Shown one piece after another: positions 32,399 through 40,800 of a DNA stretch of 46,981 bases. Every line of letters starts with the position of its first letter. The first letter of the stretch is position 1. The DNA is from a virus: the IMG/VR virus record IMGVR_UViG_3300025617_000038, positions 1 through 46,981 of that record; one strand, given 5' to 3'. The notes beneath the pieces were generated by a model, which was not told the origin of the DNA, ran no database searches, and was given only the letters and a program-made list of their open reading frames with translations. The position numbers and the translations under genes are program-made.

Positions 32399-32677
32399 TC
32401 ATGTGTGATTGATACGGCCCAAAACATCATCATGAACGGCACCCAACCATTTCATTTGTTCGAACGTCATTGGCTTTGTGTCCACGACCATCACACCGAA
32501 ATGATTGCGCGCGGTTTCCGTGCGCGCAACCTCGATGAATTCAATGATGTTCATGGCAATTTGTTTGCGTTCGGCTTCGCTGAATTCATCACCACGCCGA
32601 ATTTCCGCCACGCGGGAAAATGGTTTTTCGTAGTTCGGCAATGCCTCAATCGGTTTGCGTTTCGCTTGTTTCATCAT
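32399..32677 (-). CDS. Unknown 92-residue protein (unit B)
   Basis: Homologue of 8996-9277 with the shared NYEKPFSRVAEIRRGDEF core and MTFEQMKWLGAVHDDVLGRI end. The N-terminus is rewritten (MMKQAKRKPIEA). It overlaps the upstream gene by 32 bases in another frame. Confidence 0.68.
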   Translation of the reverse strand: MMKQAKRKPIEALPNYEKPFSRVAEIRRGDEFSEAERKQIAMNIIEFIEVARTETARNHFGVMVVDTKPMTFEQMKWLGAVHDDVLGRINHT

Positions 32678-33311
32678 TGAATGGTTTGGTGATTTGCAAC
32701 ATTTCCGATTCGGTCAATTGAATTGAACCGCCCATTTCCGAAATGGTTTTTTTGGGCCGTGGCAAATCCAATGATTTCACAAAATCGGAAAATCGTTTGA
32801 CATCTTCGGGTGATGGTCCATCACTGGTGCGCGTTTTCAAATCGTGATGGGCGCGTTCATGATGTTGATTTTCGCGAAACGTGATGGTGTATTGTTCCTC
32901 ATAATTGCGCAACGCGCCAATCAATGACGGCGTGTCAAATCGGCCAAACAACGTGATTTCGCCGCGCCGAATCATTTGCATAACGCGCGCGAATTCCTCG
33001 ATTTTTAAGGTTGGGAACATGTCCACAACATCATCAATCGCCGATTGCAAATCGTCCTGATTTTGCCACGAACGCGAATCAGGCAAACGAACGGCGCGCC
33101 ATGTGCGCACCAGTTCCGCCAACAAAATCATTTTTGTTGCCACGCGGTTGATTGACAATCCCGCCGTGATGGGCAAACCGGCATCAAATATGTTTTTTTC
33201 CGATTGGTTTGCAATGATGTCCGAAATGCCCGTTTTCAGGATTTCCAAATGGCGCGTTTGGCGTTCCCGCCGTGCGGCAATGATTTCATTTCGTGGCCCA
33301 TTCGATGGCAT
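32646..33311 (-). CDS. Unknown 221-residue protein (unit B)
   Basis: Homologue of 9243-9914 with the same 26-base overlap of the initiator gene. The central block from LFDAGLPITAGLSI-like sequence to RRGEITLFGRFDTPSL is conserved, while both ends vary. The function is unknown. Confidence 0.7.
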   Translation of the reverse strand: MPSNGPRNEIIAARRERQTRHLEILKTGISDIIANQSEKNIFDAGLPITAGLSINRVATKMILLAELVRTWRAVRLPDSRSWQNQDDLQSAIDDVVDMFPTLKIEEFARVMQMIRRGEITLFGRFDTPSLIGALRNYEEQYTITFRENQHHERAHHDLKTRTSDGPSPEDVKRFSDFVKSLDLPRPKKTISEMGGSIQLTESEMLQITKPFNDETSETQTD

Positions 33312-34023
33312 TGTTTGCGTCAAATGGTTTGTTTTTGTCGATGGTTGCATGTGGTGTGTTTTGATTGTTTCGGCGCACCCAATTTCGCGCCGTTGATTTC
33401 CAACAAACGATTTTTCCCGTTCGGCGTTTCCAACCAACGGATGACCAGTAATCCCAAAACGATTCCCAATCGTTCGAATTCAATTCGGTGAAATATTCCC
33501 GGCATTCATCAATCGACGATGGTTTTTGGCCTGACGATGACGATTTTTTTGTGACGGAATTGTTGACAACCAAATTTTTTTCGTCCGGATTTGAATTTTG
33601 TTCTGAATTATGTTCTATACTATTATCTATGTGCGCGGTTTTCCGCTCATCAGGTGCGCGGAATTCCGCGTGGCTGGTGCGCGGTTTTCCGCTCATCAGG
33701 TGCGCGGCCGATTGCATACGCGCGGAATTCCGCACATGTTCCGGAACGTCAAAATTGGTGGTTGTTCGCAACATCCGGCGGTGGCCATTGTAGGCCGCGA
33801 TTTCGACCAATTCCAAATCAATCAAACGTTGAATCATCGCGGACGTTTGACGGCGTTTGCGATGGATGCGTTCGGCGATTTGGTCAACGGATAACCAGCA
33901 CGTCCCGCCGTTGTGCGAAAACGCGTGGATGATGCCCCAAACGGCCCGGTGCGGCCAATCAATTTCCGGGATGCGCTGGATTGATTCCGGAATGATGATA
34001 AATGTTTTGGTGAAATCATCCAT
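33286..34023 (-). CDS. Winged-helix replication initiator (unit B)
   Basis: The 245-residue homologue of 9889-10623. The winged-helix domain and the C-terminal GWKRRTGKIVCWKSTARNWV module are conserved. The linker protein sequence differs strongly (SAAHLMSGKPRTSHAEFRAP), although the iteron DNA within it keeps its spacing. That pattern fits selection on the origin rather than on the peptide. Confidence 0.85.
   Translation of the reverse strand: MDDFTKTFIIIPESIQRIPEIDWPHRAVWGIIHAFSHNGGTCWLSVDQIAERIHRKRRQTSAMIQRLIDLELVEIAAYNGHRRMLRTTTNFDVPEHVRNSARMQSAAHLMSGKPRTSHAEFRAPDERKTAHIDNSIEHNSEQNSNPDEKNLVVNNSVTKKSSSSGQKPSSIDECREYFTELNSNDWESFWDYWSSVGWKRRTGKIVCWKSTARNWVRRNNQNTPHATIDKNKPFDANNAIEWATK
33571..33737. 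other. Candidate replication origin with five iterons (unit B)
   Basis: Iteron starts at 33631, 33654, 33677, 33700 and 33718, the same 23-23-23-18 spacing as unit A. Individual iterons alternate between the AATT and TTTT centres in a different order than in unit A (B: TTTT, AATT, TTTT). The AT-rich flank at 33571-33630 is also kept. Confidence 0.8.
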
Positions 34024-34026
34024 GAA

Positions 34027-34260
34027 TCAATTTTGACCGATGGTTTCGGTTTGTTCCATGATGGCCGATGCCAAATCGGCAATGAATTGTTTTCGTTCCT
34101 TCGGTGATTTGCCTTCGGACATGAAAAACGCATGGCGCATCAAATACGTTGGTTCCCGTTTCATCCATCGCGAAATCGTGTGTTCGGCAACGCCCAATTT
34201 TTCGGCCAACGATTTTTGCGAACCATAGTGTTCGACGACGAATTTGTGCAATGGTGTCAT
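34027..34260 (-). CDS. Cro/YdaS-like HTH regulator (unit B)
   Basis: The 77-residue homologue of 10627-10860; the recognition helix VAEHTISRWMKREP is unchanged, so both regulators should bind the same operators. Changes cluster at EPTYLMRHAFFM and the C-terminus. Confidence 0.85.
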   Translation of the reverse strand: MTPLHKFVVEHYGSQKSLAEKLGVAEHTISRWMKREPTYLMRHAFFMSEGKSPKERKQFIADLASAIMEQTETIGQN

Positions 34261-34547
34261 GACGTTTGAATTTCGAATTCGGTGCGCAACAAATCACACC
34301 GGATGTTCAATTTGACGATTTCGTTTTTGCTGAAATAATGAAAAATGGTGTTCCATTTCGTTATCAATTCCAAACGTTCGGTTTCCGCCATGGCCGAAAC
34401 GGATGTGTTCAATTCAACCGCGTTTTGGGCTTGACCAATGCGTTTGGCCAACGCATCCAATTCGGTTCGCCGCTGGTATTGTTCCAAAACCAATTTGGCC
34501 AATTGCCGCCGTTGGCGTTTTTTCCGTTCAATCAATGATTCGGTCAT
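34257..34547 (-). CDS. Unknown coiled-coil protein, 96 residues (unit B)
   Basis: Positional homologue of 10857-11150. Only the central AQNAVELNTSVSAMA and the EFEIQTS end are clearly shared; the two flanking helices are largely different but keep their charged, helical character. Confidence 0.66.
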   Translation of the reverse strand: MTESLIERKKRQRRQLAKLVLEQYQRRTELDALAKRIGQAQNAVELNTSVSAMAETERLELITKWNTIFHYFSKNEIVKLNIRCDLLRTEFEIQTS

Positions 34548-35026
34548 GGCGCAACAATTTCAACGGATGGCGGAAAACCGGCGTGACGCTGTGGCGCATA
34601 TTTCCAACGCACAATCACAATCAAACCCCACAACCAACGTTTTTCAATCATTTCGATTGGAATGCGTTTGGGCAAAATCGGGTTCCCGGTGATGTTTGAT
34701 TTCGCCGTGGATTCGTCCCGTGGCGGCAAATCGTCCTTTGTTCCTACGGCAACCATTTCACCATTTTCACCGGGCAAAACCGGCCCGGTTTCACGCGCCA
34801 ATTCATCGTTGATGGTGTCCGCCGTTGGCCGCAATCCCAAATGGTAAATTCGCCAATTTATCGTTCCGGGCGTTCGGCCCAAAAATGCGGCAATGTCATT
34901 GATTGAAACGCCGTGTTCGAACATCATGTTCAATTTGGCATCGTCGGATTCATTCCAACGTTTGTTGTGATTCGCTGGTTTGGTGTTCATCGTGATTTTG
35001 TTGTGTGTTGCTGGTTTGGTGTTCAC
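34544..35026 (-). CDS. SANT/Myb-like HTH protein (unit B)
   Basis: Homologue of 11147-11614. A GTG at 35026 overlaps the previous stop as GTGA and gives 160 residues; the ATG at 34990 gives 148 and aligns with the unit A start. The 12 codons between them are an imperfect tandem duplication (NTKPATHNKIT then NTKPANHNKRW). The HTH differs in its recognition part (PGTINWRIYHLGLR versus SEAVQWRVKSLNLR), while the middle and the GFPPSVEIVAP end are conserved. Confidence 0.72.
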   Translation of the reverse strand: MNTKPATHNKITMNTKPANHNKRWNESDDAKLNMMFEHGVSINDIAAFLGRTPGTINWRIYHLGLRPTADTINDELARETGPVLPGENGEMVAVGTKDDLPPRDESTAKSNITGNPILPKRIPIEMIEKRWLWGLIVIVRWKYAPQRHAGFPPSVEIVAP

Positions 35027-35466
35027 GGAAATTTCGATTTGTGGTGAACCTTCAATTCGTGTTGAAGGTCCATCAATTGTTTTGCCGTGTCGCGAATGCT
35101 TGCAATGTCTTTGTTCGGCTGTGGCCACATCATCGCGTGGTCGATGGCCCACGATGCAATCATTGATGAATCCCGGTCATTTGTTTTGGTCATGAAATTC
35201 GTGTTCGGGGCCATGCCTGATTTTGGGCCGGCGTTTTCAAATTCAGGTTTGCGAACTGAAATTTTCATGACACCATCGTGAACGCCGTTGTTTTGCACCA
35301 CCACATCGGAACCGATTTGGTACCATGGCGATTCATTTTTGGCGTTCGCTTGACCAATTGAACCATCGTCAAAGGTCAATTCGAAAACGTGCATCATCGC
35401 GCCGGATGAATGTTGCCAATTGTTTTCCGGGCGATACGACATCGCCGTGATTTTTTTTGTGGTCAT
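35023..35466 (-). CDS. Putative OB-like protein (unit B)
   Basis: The 147-residue homologue of 11611-12042, strongly diverged but keeping FELTFDDGSIGQANAK, ESPWYQIGSDVVV and the helical SMIASWAIDHAM end. The start ATG at 35466 overlaps the preceding stop by one base (TGATG). Confidence 0.6.
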   Translation of the reverse strand: MTTKKITAMSYRPENNWQHSSGAMMHVFELTFDDGSIGQANAKNESPWYQIGSDVVVQNNGVHDGVMKISVRKPEFENAGPKSGMAPNTNFMTKTNDRDSSMIASWAIDHAMMWPQPNKDIASIRDTAKQLMDLQHELKVHHKSKFP

Positions 35467-35777
35467 CACTTTGTGATTTGAATGAATGTCAAAATTTGCC
35501 ACGGAAATCGTGGATGGTGGCGATTGGTCCAAATGTTTTTGAAGGAACGCAACCGCGATGCAAAACGTTTGATTTCGCCGGTGCGTTTGTCAACCAAACA
35601 AACGTAAAACCGGAAACCATCGGCGGCCATGGTTTCCCATGATTCGGAAACGTTGGCGGGAATCATTGCAAACGGCATGGCACCGGCCATTGTTGGCAAC
35701 GGCGGAATCGTAGGCCGTTTACGTTGCGTTTCCAACGCCCAATCATCCCAATGTGAATGTTCGAAATAATGGTTCAT
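35466..35777 (-). CDS. Unknown 103-residue protein, present only in unit B
   Basis: No family recognised. It starts MNHYFEHSHWDDWALETQ and contains a Pro-rich PTIPPLPTMAGAMPF, then FRFYVCLVDKRTGEIKRFAS, a pattern of a small beta-rich domain. It is inserted between the 66-residue gene and the OB-like gene, which are directly coupled by ATGA in unit A. The insertion recreates tight coupling: ATGA upstream and TGATG downstream. Confidence 0.68.
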   Translation of the reverse strand: MNHYFEHSHWDDWALETQRKRPTIPPLPTMAGAMPFAMIPANVSESWETMAADGFRFYVCLVDKRTGEIKRFASRLRSFKNIWTNRHHPRFPWQILTFIQITK

Positions 35778-35974
35778 CGCGGAATCAGTGACGCGGAAAA
35801 ACGGGCCATCACGGCCGCGAAATCGTTTTGACGTGGTTTCGGTTCGCGGCGTTCGCCAAACGGCGTGAATCGTTCGCGAATGGCCACCGGGCAATTGCCA
35901 TGAATGGTTGCATACCATTCGTAAAAATCCCGGCATGGATTCGTCGGAAATGACGTGGATTTGATGTGTGCCAT
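35774..35974 (-). CDS. Unknown 66-residue protein (unit B)
   Basis: Homologue of 12039-12266, nearly the same over MAHIKSTSFP to FAAVMARFSASL and then ending early (IPR). The shortened C-terminus coincides with the insertion of the downstream 103-residue gene. Confidence 0.68.
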   Translation of the reverse strand: MAHIKSTSFPTNPCRDFYEWYATIHGNCPVAIRERFTPFGERREPKPRQNDFAAVMARFSASLIPR

Positions 35975-36013
35975 GTGTGGTGATGGTTATATGAAATCTT
36001 CAATTGGAACATA

Positions 36014-36109
36014 TTAGTCGCCGTCCCACACATATTGACCACTGGGTGATTGATTTGATATAACGTGCGGTGTGCCGTCCGAGGTTGGATTTGAATAACC
36101 TTGTGACAT
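36014..36109 (-). CDS. Candidate 31-residue micro-protein
   Basis: ATG at 36109 after the leader AAACAACACACATCACC, then 31 codons (MSQGYSNPTSDG..., ending QYVWDGD). The leader and the hairpin upstream match those of 19003-19095, but the peptide is unrelated. It is short and hydrophilic. Coding status is uncertain. Confidence 0.42.
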   Translation of the reverse strand: MSQGYSNPTSDGTPHVISNQSPSGQYVWDGD

Positions 36110-36132
36110 GGTGATGTGTGTTGTTTAATGAT

Positions 36133-36155
36133 GCCGCCCGGCAAATCCGGGCGGC
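36133..36155. terminator. GCCGCCCGG-family hairpin
   Basis: Perfect 9-bp stem (36133-36141 with 36147-36155), loop CAAAT. It separates the 80-residue gene from the micro-ORF. Confidence 0.55.
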
Positions 36156-36173
36156 GTTGGTTGTGCTGGTGAA

Positions 36174-36416
36174 TTAGATGGCAACGAATTTGATGGATTC
36201 GATGCGAATGCCTTTGGCGATGGCTTGTGCGCGCCATTGCTTCGCGTAATCTTTGGCGCGGCCGCCCGGAAACGCGGTGCGGCCTTTGTATTCCAAACGG
36301 ATGTTTTCGGACCGGTGCGTTTCGCCGAAAATGTCGCGTTCAAAGGTCAATTCGACGGCGTAAAATTTGGCGGTCAACGTGGCGTTGAAATCGGTGGTGG
36401 TGGTTGCGGTGTTCAT
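36174..36416 (-). CDS. Unknown 80-residue cassette protein (second copy, slot X of unit B)
   Basis: Encodes the same protein as 19158-19400 without any amino-acid change; the DNA differs at silent positions (for example GGCGCG for CGCACG near 36257). In unit A this slot holds the 125-residue gene instead. It is led by the promoter at 36447-36502. Confidence 0.72.
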   Translation of the reverse strand: MNTATTTTDFNATLTAKFYAVELTFERDIFGETHRSENIRLEYKGRTAFPGGRAKDYAKQWRAQAIAKGIRIESIKFVAI

Positions 36417-36446
36417 CGTGGTGTTGTGTTGTGCGTTGTTCATGGT

Positions 36447-36502
36447 GTAAATGTACACAAAGATTCATTCGATGCAACATTTTGATGAATTTTTTTTTTC
36501 AT
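36447..36502 (-). promoter_or_regulatory. Conserved phage promoter, copy X of unit B
   Basis: Minus-strand TTGCAT (36472-36477) and TACATT (36450-36455) with 16-base spacing. This is the most diverged -35-like box of the six, while the -10 region GTGTACATTTAC is unchanged. Confidence 0.72.
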
Positions 36503-36518
36503 TCGCTTCGGTTGGGCG

Positions 36519-36551
36519 GAAAAAAACCGGTGACCACCACGGCCACCGGTT
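36519..36551 (-). terminator. Rho-independent terminator of the lysis operon (unit B)
   Basis: AACCGGTG (36525-36532) and CACCGGTT (36544-36551), followed on the minus strand by a T run. The hairpin sequence is unchanged from unit A (13204-13236). Confidence 0.85.
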
Positions 36552-36597
36552 ACCAAACACACAACAACGTGTTCACCAAAACACGTTGCAAATATCG

Positions 36598-36828
36598 TCA
36601 ATCACTTTCGAACATGGACAACGAAATTGGGATGATTGCAATGGCACACATCGCAACGGCCGGCCACGTCATGCCATTTTCCACGATGTCCGCACATGCT
36701 GTGGTTGCAATCAAACCACCAATGGTTCGTTTCGCGGACCAACGTTGCAAATCACCCTTTGTTTTGAATGCTTGTGAAACGTCCAAATTGGCGGCCATCT
36801 TCGCAAACCATCCCGGCAACGCCATCAC
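36598..36828 (-). CDS. Small membrane protein, holin candidate (unit B)
   Basis: The 76-residue homologue of 13284-13514 with conservative changes (AKMAANLDVSQAF, ENGMTWPAVAMCAIAIIPIS). Topology with two hydrophobic segments is kept. Confidence 0.65.
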   Translation of the reverse strand: MMALPGWFAKMAANLDVSQAFKTKGDLQRWSAKRTIGGLIATTACADIVENGMTWPAVAMCAIAIIPISLSMFESD

Positions 36829-37001
36829 AAATTGTTTTGCCGCGATTTGCGATTGTCGCCCGTTATCGCGGTAATGATTCGGTCAATGTATTCAAACACG
36901 CCATGTGCCGGTGATTCCGTAGGCAACAAATTGACAATCACTTTTGCGAATGCCAATGCGGCCAACATCAGTTCGGCCCAATTTTCAATGATGAATTCCA
37001 T
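36825..37001 (-). CDS. Small single-helix membrane protein (unit B)
   Basis: The 58-residue homologue of 13511-13687, start MEFIIENWAELMLAA. An in-frame ATG at 37019 would add MANLNH and overlap the amidase stop, so it is a possible alternative start not available in unit A. Confidence 0.62.
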   Translation of the reverse strand: MEFIIENWAELMLAALAFAKVIVNLLPTESPAHGVFEYIDRIITAITGDNRKSRQNNL

Positions 37002-37006
37002 GTGGT

Positions 37007-37420
37007 TCAAATTAGCCATGAATATTTTTTGCGAACGTCAAACGATGGACATGCCTTGTTTGCAAATTCGTTGTGGCCATGCAAGGTCAACGGCCCAAAA
37101 ACAACGCGCAACGAATTCACCAATTGAATCATTGTCATTTCCTGATTTGATGTCATCGTATCGCATGGTTTATCGTCCCGCAAACCGCCAATGTAACAAA
37201 TCCCAATCGAACCGGTATTTTGTCCGGCTACATGCGCGCCAATGTCACCAACGGGACGGCCAAATTCCAACGTGCCATCGCGTTTGATGACGTAATGATA
37301 CCCGATGCGCGACCATCCACGGCGGCGGTGCCACGAATCAATCATGGCCGCGTCAATTTCCAAATGGTCGTTGGTGGCCGAACAATGCAATATGATTTTG
37401 TCAATTGGGCGCATGTTCAA
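37007..37420 (-). CDS. N-acetylmuramoyl-L-alanine amidase (unit B)
   Basis: The 137-residue homologue of 13692-14120 with intact ligands His12, His116 and Cys124 and catalytic Lys122. It is five residues shorter in the region after helix 1 (SWHRRRGWSRIGYHYV). The DNA of the C-terminal part differs more than the protein does. Confidence 0.93.
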   Translation of the reverse strand: MNMRPIDKIILHCSATNDHLEIDAAMIDSWHRRRGWSRIGYHYVIKRDGTLEFGRPVGDIGAHVAGQNTGSIGICYIGGLRDDKPCDTMTSNQEMTMIQLVNSLRVVFGPLTLHGHNEFANKACPSFDVRKKYSWLI

Positions 37421-37635
37421 CGAATGGAATTGGCCGCCAACAAATTTCGAATTTCGTGGATGCCGTCCACGACTTCGCGAACCATCAATTTCAAATCGGA
37501 ATTTTCCGATTCCAAACGTTTGATTCGTTCGTGTTGCCGGGCCAAAATGGTTTGCGTTTTGACGTGCTGGTGAATCAATGCACCAGCGTTCGCCAATGCG
37601 ATTCCAAGCAATGACAAAATCGTGATTGAATCCAT
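37417..37635 (-). CDS. Membrane-anchored coiled-coil protein, Rz-like (unit B)
   Basis: The 72-residue homologue of 14117-14335. The membrane segment is changed (ITILSLLGIALANAGALIHQ), but the coiled coil from TQTILARQHERIKRLES to the end differs by one residue. Confidence 0.68.
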   Translation of the reverse strand: MDSITILSLLGIALANAGALIHQHVKTQTILARQHERIKRLESENSDLKLMVREVVDGIHEIRNLLAANSIR

Positions 37636-37644
37636 GTCGGCAAA

Positions 37645-37881
37645 TTACGAATTGGCGGCGGCCAAATCATCCAACAACGTTGTCAATTCATTGGGAATTG
37701 ACCATTCGGTTTCGCCGGCGGTTTTCAATGCGGCGTGATGGTCACGAACCAATTGAATTCCCGACACCATGCCTTTGTAAAATTTCACGCCGTACCAGTC
37801 CCACACCATCCCGCAATTGCGTTGTTTGTGAACGGGCCAACGGGAATTGATTTCGTGGGTTGCGCCATCGTCAATGTTCAT
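37645..37881 (-). CDS. Unknown 78-residue protein (unit B)
   Basis: Homologue of 14345-14581. The first 33 residues differ by one change (MV for MM); later changes include YKGMVSGIQL and IPNELTTLLDDLAAANS. It starts one base after the fibre-gene stop. Confidence 0.66.
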   Translation of the reverse strand: MNIDDGATHEINSRWPVHKQRNCGMVWDWYGVKFYKGMVSGIQLVRDHHAALKTAGETEWSIPNELTTLLDDLAAANS

Positions 37882-37882
37882 G

Positions 37883-40800
37883 TCAAATGTTGATTGTGAG
37901 TGTGATTGTATCGTTGGTCCCATCCGGCAAATCAAACGTTCCACATTCGATTTCTTCGCCTGAAAAATTTCCCGTATTTGAACCCAAAACCACCAATTGA
38001 TTGGCGTTCGAAAATTGGTCGCGGAATGTCAATTGAATGGATGCAATGGTAACGGCCGTGTCAAATTCCAATTGGCCCCAATCGGTACCGGTTGGGCTGG
38101 AAATGGTCCACCAATCGGAACCGGTTTCATTCGCATCAAAACATTCCCAAAATTCGCGGCCGGGATATGAATAACCCCACGTCACAACCAAACCGGGCAA
38201 TGACGTTGCCGATGTGAGTGCGGCGGACGGATGTTTTGTGCCGGTTGCGTCAGAACCTTCGAACAAATCGATATTGTACGCCATGATATATCGCGAACCC
38301 GGTTCGCCGCCATTGTGTTTGACCTGAAATCGCCAATGCGTAAACGTGCGCGATGGTGTCACGTCAAATGTTTCGATGGTTTCAAGGGATTGAAATTTTC
38401 CAGCATCTACGCCAACAATGCGCATTTCGTAATCAGTCGCAATGGATGTTGGAACAACAAATGACACGTTGCCGGATGAATCAATTGAAACCGGGTTGGC
38501 GGTGATTTCGGTGCCGCTTGAATCATAAATGGCCCCCACATACGTTCGCCCGGTGACGTGATTTGAAATCGTCGCCGTGGCGTTTGCGCCTTGCTGATAT
38601 GAGCCGGACAAACCCGAAACAACCGGTGCGGCCGTGGTCAATAAACCCGATGTCACGCCGGTTTCATTTACTTTGAAAATAGTGGTGCCATCGCCGTTTT
38701 TGATTTCAAACGATTGTCCGGTTTCGTTGTCGTCGTAATCCAGCACGACGACCACATTGCCATTGGAACGAATTTCAAGGTCCGCCGGTTGATTTGGCAA
38801 CGAATTATTTGGACCAATGATGGACGTGCCGCCGCTGGTGAACGTCAATCCACCGGAACCGATGATGGCACCATTGGACGTGAACGTTCCGCCGCATGTC
38901 AAATCGGATGTGAACGTGGCCGAACCTTGCGCGGAAAATGAACCCAACGTTGAAATTGTCCCGATGGCGGAAATTGAACCGGTTGACAAAATGGAACCAA
39001 ACGTTGGTGTGGATGAAACCGCAATGGTCAACGTATCCGTGGCCGCGTTGGTGGTGATTACGGCGTTCGTGCCGGCGGCAATGGTCAACGTGTCCGTGGA
39101 TGAATCGGCAACGATGGACGATTGCCCGGAAACGGCAATGGTTTCAAACGCGTTGCCGCTGGTGCCGCCACCACCGCCGGATTCATCGCCATTGTTGCGC
39201 ACCGCCATCACGCCGTTTGACGCGGCGTAAACTACAAACGCGGCCGGCAAAACCATTCCGGATGCCGGTTCGGTTGTGGTCCATGTTCCGGCCGTGGTTT
39301 GCGACACAAACAAAACGTCACCATCCGTGAATCCGGACAACGAAACGCCGCGAATGGTTCCCCGGTCAAACACGACACCATCGGCACCATTGGCAATGGC
39401 TTCGGCCGTTACGCCGATGAAATATCGCGCGTCAATCGTCCCGTCCGCAATCATTGGCGCAATGGTTTTCCGACCGGATGCGCCCAACGTCCCGTTGACG
39501 TACACCGGAACGCCGGCGGCGATGCTGGTGCCGGTATTGTTCCGACAAATCCACCAATCGTTTTCCATGTCCACGGCCGCCGTTCCAATTCCCAAAACGA
39601 ACGCGGACCGGTCACCATCAAAAACCATTTCGCCGTTGGCCGGTGTCAATTCCGCATCCGTAGCAAATGACAAACGTTCGGCAATGGCAACGTTCAACGC
39701 CTCGACCACATCGGCAAACGTGGCGATGCCCGAAACGCCCAACCGGCCGACCACATCCAATTCAACGGACGGCGATGCGGTGTTGACACCAACGCGATTG
39801 CCGCGTGAATCACCGGTGGCAAAAATGGCGGTGGATGAACCGGTGGATTCGTCTTGCAAATCGACGACAAATCGACCGGGCGATTGTTCCGAAATTGAAA
39901 CGCCCGTGTTGCCTGAATTGGATGTGAACGCCGCCGTGGTTTGCGTCAACGACATTTCCAAACCATCCGTTTTGCCATCAGCGTAAACAACCTTTGTGAT
40001 GGTGTTGCCGGGGTCATCTTTGGGTTGAAACGTTCCCAGCAAATACGACAATTTGTTGGTCAACGAAACAACCGATGCGGCATTGGAATTGGTGGTTGAT
40101 TCCACCGAATCCAAATTGACGGATTGCGTAATGGTGATGAAATCGGTTTTGGTTTGAATGGCCGCCGTGGTTGATTCCAAATTTGCAATGGCGGTGCCGG
40201 TGGCCCCAATCGCGTTTGACAATCCGTTGGAATCGTTGCCGGGATTAAAACCGCCCGGCACAACCTCATCGGAAACGTTTTTTTTGCCTGATGTCGCTTC
40301 GGTGATGGAATTGGTGTCACGCTGGATTCGCGCCGCCTCAAAATCCAAAATGCGCGCATTGGTGTTCATGGTGAATTCCGTGAACACGAACACATCGGAA
40401 TCAATTTCAATGGCGTTCAACATCGTGACCAACGCGCCGATGGTGTCCGGCGCGGCCACATGAAATTGACCGGCCCAAATCGGAATCGGATTGCGCATGG
40501 TGCGCAAAATTTCATTGACGGCCAATCGGTTAATTCCAACGCCGGTGCCAGTGTAATTGGACGAAATCCAACCGGCCGAATCGGCCCATTCGGAACCATT
40601 CCAAACCGACAAAACGCCGCGTTCCGAATCGCTGATTCGGTCGCCTAATGTCACCACGTCATCAATTTTGATGGCGCGGTTGGCATCGTCGCCGTTTGCC
40701 GTGTATGTTATTTCCGAACCGCCGCCGTCCACATCGGCCCGGAATGCCCGAACGTTTTGCGCGTAATATTCCGGCGCATCGGCCACATTCAATCCATTGT

